DNA from: a virus | Strand: one strand, 5' to 3' | DNA length: 39,164 bases | Virus record (IMG/VR): IMGVR_UViG_3300036651_000587 | Location: 1 to 39,164 of that record | Part shown: one piece after another, positions 38,003 through 39,164 of the stretch | How positions within the stretch are numbered: position 1 is the first letter of the stretch | How the letters are laid out: each line of letters opens with the position of its first letter | Notes under the pieces: model-generated | The model's input: only the letters and a program-made list of their open reading frames with translations | Database searches by the model: none | What the model was told of the DNA's origin: nothing | Translations under genes and position numbers: made by a program

Positions 38003-38152
38003 ATGTTTATGAAATGGATAAGACGCGTGACTGGCAGGCAGCATTACACCCTCCGCGTTGTTGTTGAATGTAATGATGAAAAAACGATGGCAGAGGCGCT
38101 GGAGGCGATCAAAAAGGCTTTTCAGAAGCCAGTCCCAACCAACTACGGATAA
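38003..38152 (+). CDS. Small hypothetical protein after terminator
   Basis: 49 residues, AAGGAG before the ATG. Basic start (MFMKWIRRVTGRQHY) then a beta strand and helix (EALEAIKKAFQKP). Function unknown. It lies right after the branched terminator-like structure. Confidence 0.6.
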   Translation: MFMKWIRRVTGRQHYTLRVVVECNDEKTMAEALEAIKKAFQKPVPTNYG

Positions 38153-38160
38153 ACCATGAC

Positions 38161-38343
38161 ATGTCTTGTAAAGCCTGTGAACGACGACGCAAATGGATGC
38201 TCAAATGGATCGGCATCGCCTATGCCCGCGCAAGAGGGTTGCCAGAGCCAGCCTCACAAGTGGATAAAAGTAGCGCCGGGAGTGGAGTGCAACCCCATTT
38301 ACCTGATAGAGCGGTTGAGGCAAAACGGCAATCTGCCAAATGA
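38161..38343 (+). CDS. Small CxxC basic protein, overlapping the next gene
   Basis: 60 residues. The start MSCKACERRRKWMLKWIGIAYARARG is a recurring phage pattern: a CxxC followed by an Arg-rich, amphipathic helix. It overlaps the following frame by about 120 bases. The N-terminal part looks real; the C-terminal part may be drift within the overlap. Function unknown. Confidence 0.5.
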   Translation: MSCKACERRRKWMLKWIGIAYARARGLPEPASQVDKSSAGSGVQPHLPDRAVEAKRQSAK

Positions 38344-38500
38344 ACCCATGCAAGACCTTTGCCGAATCATGGCCATGCAGGTCGAGGCCATCAACCGCCT
38401 GGCCGCCAGCAATGAGGCATTAGTACAAGCCATGGCAGAAGGCGACCAAGGCGAGGAGCAGCCATCAGGCACTTATATGGATGGGAGTAAGGCGCGATGA
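38222..38500 (+). CDS. Hypothetical protein
   Basis: 92 residues from ATG 38222; an earlier in-frame ATG at 38156 would run wholly over the CxxC gene and is less likely. The body (HKWIKVAPGVECNPIYLIERL, then DLCRIMAMQVEAINRLAASNEAL) is helical and typical of small phage proteins of unknown role. ATGA-coupled to the membrane gene that follows. Confidence 0.55.
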   Translation: MPAQEGCQSQPHKWIKVAPGVECNPIYLIERLRQNGNLPNEPMQDLCRIMAMQVEAINRLAASNEALVQAMAEGDQGEEQPSGTYMDGSKAR

Positions 38501-38664
38501 ATAAGCCCACATCTGGTCAAGTGGCGAGGGCCATCTACCTGTCACTTAATCCTGCTGTGGGCTTTGCCCTTATGTGGATGGGAGATGGGCTCAATTCCGC
38601 TTTGTTGACAGCCATCTGTGTAGCGGCATTGGTTTGGCTAATATTCCAAGCCTGTAAGCCTTAA
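38497..38664 (+). CDS. Small membrane protein
   Basis: 55 residues, starting MNKPTSGQVARAIY. Hydrophobic segments at about 18-28 and 36-51 (LLTAICVAALVWLIF). ATGA overlap with the preceding gene. Function unknown. Confidence 0.65.
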   Translation: MNKPTSGQVARAIYLSLNPAVGFALMWMGDGLNSALLTAICVAALVWLIFQACKP

Positions 38665-38683
38665 TAAGAAAATACAGATAAGT

Positions 38684-39025
38684 ATGCGCTCACTTAAACA
38701 ATCCCTGCGTAAGTATGAAGCACCAAGGCCAAGGGCAATACCCAGCTCCAGTGAGCAGCGCCTATCAGGTAGAGCACTACAGACCAGAAGGCTCAATGTA
38801 TGGACCAAGAGCCCATACTGTGCAGTATGTGGCAGGTTGACCGCATACCCCCATGGCTTCGAGCTTGACCACGTAGTAAGGCTAGATCGGGGTGGGCCTG
38901 ACATAGAAGCCAATACACAGGTGCTATGTGCATGGGTAGGAATAGACGGCACGAGGCAAGGGTGCCATGCAGCCAAGACGGCAGAGGAGGTCAGGCAGGG
39001 CGCTACCAAGGGCAAGCACGAGTAG
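38684..39025 (+). CDS. HNH endonuclease of the packaging module
   Basis: 113 residues. CAVCG (about 46-50), FELDHVVRLDRGGPD (about 59-73), NTQVLC and GCHAAKT (about 93-99) form the ββα-metal HNH fold with zinc cysteines. Located directly before the cos/terminase region, it is the terminase-associated HNH found in many HK97-like cos phages, where it works with TerL in cutting or specific packaging. It is different in type from the two homing HNH-AP2 enzymes of this genome. Confidence 0.88.
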   Translation: MRSLKQSLRKYEAPRPRAIPSSSEQRLSGRALQTRRLNVWTKSPYCAVCGRLTAYPHGFELDHVVRLDRGGPDIEANTQVLCAWVGIDGTRQGCHAAKTAEEVRQGATKGKHE

Positions 39026-39164
39026 TGAGGGCTAACATCATTCATATTTGATGGTGTGTACTCACATATAGGTGGCGGCGCACTGAAAAGGTGCGGGGGG
39101 AGGGTGAAATATGGAAAAGAATGGTCCGACGGAAACCGCGCCCTATCCCTCCCCGATCTGGGGG
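39026..39164. other. Right end of cos/packaging region
   Basis: No gene; G-rich patches (for example GGTGCGGGGGGAGGG at about 39090-39104) and the 13-base sequence CGCGCCCTATCCC at 39137-39149 that is also at 9-21. An open frame of 18 codons from ATG 39111 runs off the end and, if the ends join, would overlap terS out of frame. I regard it as chance. This is the expected cos location. Confidence 0.55.

Noticed and set aside
1-39164. tRNA genes, CRISPR arrays, insertion sequences, attachment sites
   Set aside because: No tRNA-like T-loop/acceptor pairing, regularly spaced repeats, transposase or integrase was seen by eye.
39111-39164. Open frame running off the right end
   Set aside because: If ends join it would overlap terS out of frame; no ribosome site.

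Overview
The window reads as an essentially complete genome of a tailed double-stranded DNA phage with a long non-contractile tail (siphovirus type), about 39 kb. The two ends close into the usual HNH endonuclease / cos region / small terminase / large terminase order, so the linear ends probably lie at or near the packaging site. The Rz/Rz1 spanin pair and GH24 endolysin show a Gram-negative host. Lambda-like NinB and NinG, an ERF annealing protein and a Lar-type protein suggest a proteobacterium, probably beta or gamma; the host genus cannot be read from the sequence. I see no integrase, excisionase or full-size CI-type repressor, so a lytic lifestyle is likely.

Layout: (1) 89-7413, + strand: small and large terminase, a 40-residue Cys-rich protein, prohead protease, major capsid protein, a strong terminator, then portal, a collagen-like protein and two head-tail connector proteins. 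(2) 7406-12922: an unusual cargo block inside the structural operon, with a nucleotide-sugar dehydratase, a MAF/DUF115-like protein, three GT-B-like putative glycosyltransferases, a SAM methyltransferase, a GT8-like glycosyltransferase and a free-standing HNH-AP2 endonuclease. (3) 12915-25804: tail completion, tail terminator, tail tube, frameshifted tail chaperones, tape measure, tail tip, fibre and spike, then a lysis cassette (two holin-like proteins, endolysin, Rz with embedded Rz1). (4) 25809-30929, - strand: a compact early operon of small genes joined mostly by ATGA overlaps. It includes six genes of 40-57 codons that are easy to miss, an ERF recombinase and a partner protein with an SSB-like acidic tail. 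(5) 30930-31040: divergent control region. (6) 31041-39025, + strand: small early/middle genes, a 0.46 kb gene-free stretch with its own promoter-like sequence and many nested inverted repeats (candidate structured RNA), a replication-type domain gene interrupted and partly duplicated around an HNH endonuclease, a cytosine methyltransferase fully overprinted by a second phage gene, NinG, NinB, a small HTH regulator and the packaging HNH.

How it fits together: the phage carries no polymerase, helicase or primase that I can recognise, so it must borrow host replication, with ERF, NinB, NinG and the SSB-tailed protein handling recombination. DNA methylation by Dcm and the Lar protein would counter host restriction. 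The late operon builds the virion and probably also glycosylates virion or host-surface structures.

The observations most worth following are the dual-coded methyltransferase locus (34657-35425), the candidate structured RNA (about 32434-32850), the glycosylation cassette between head and tail genes, and the HNH-split gene at 33646-34660.
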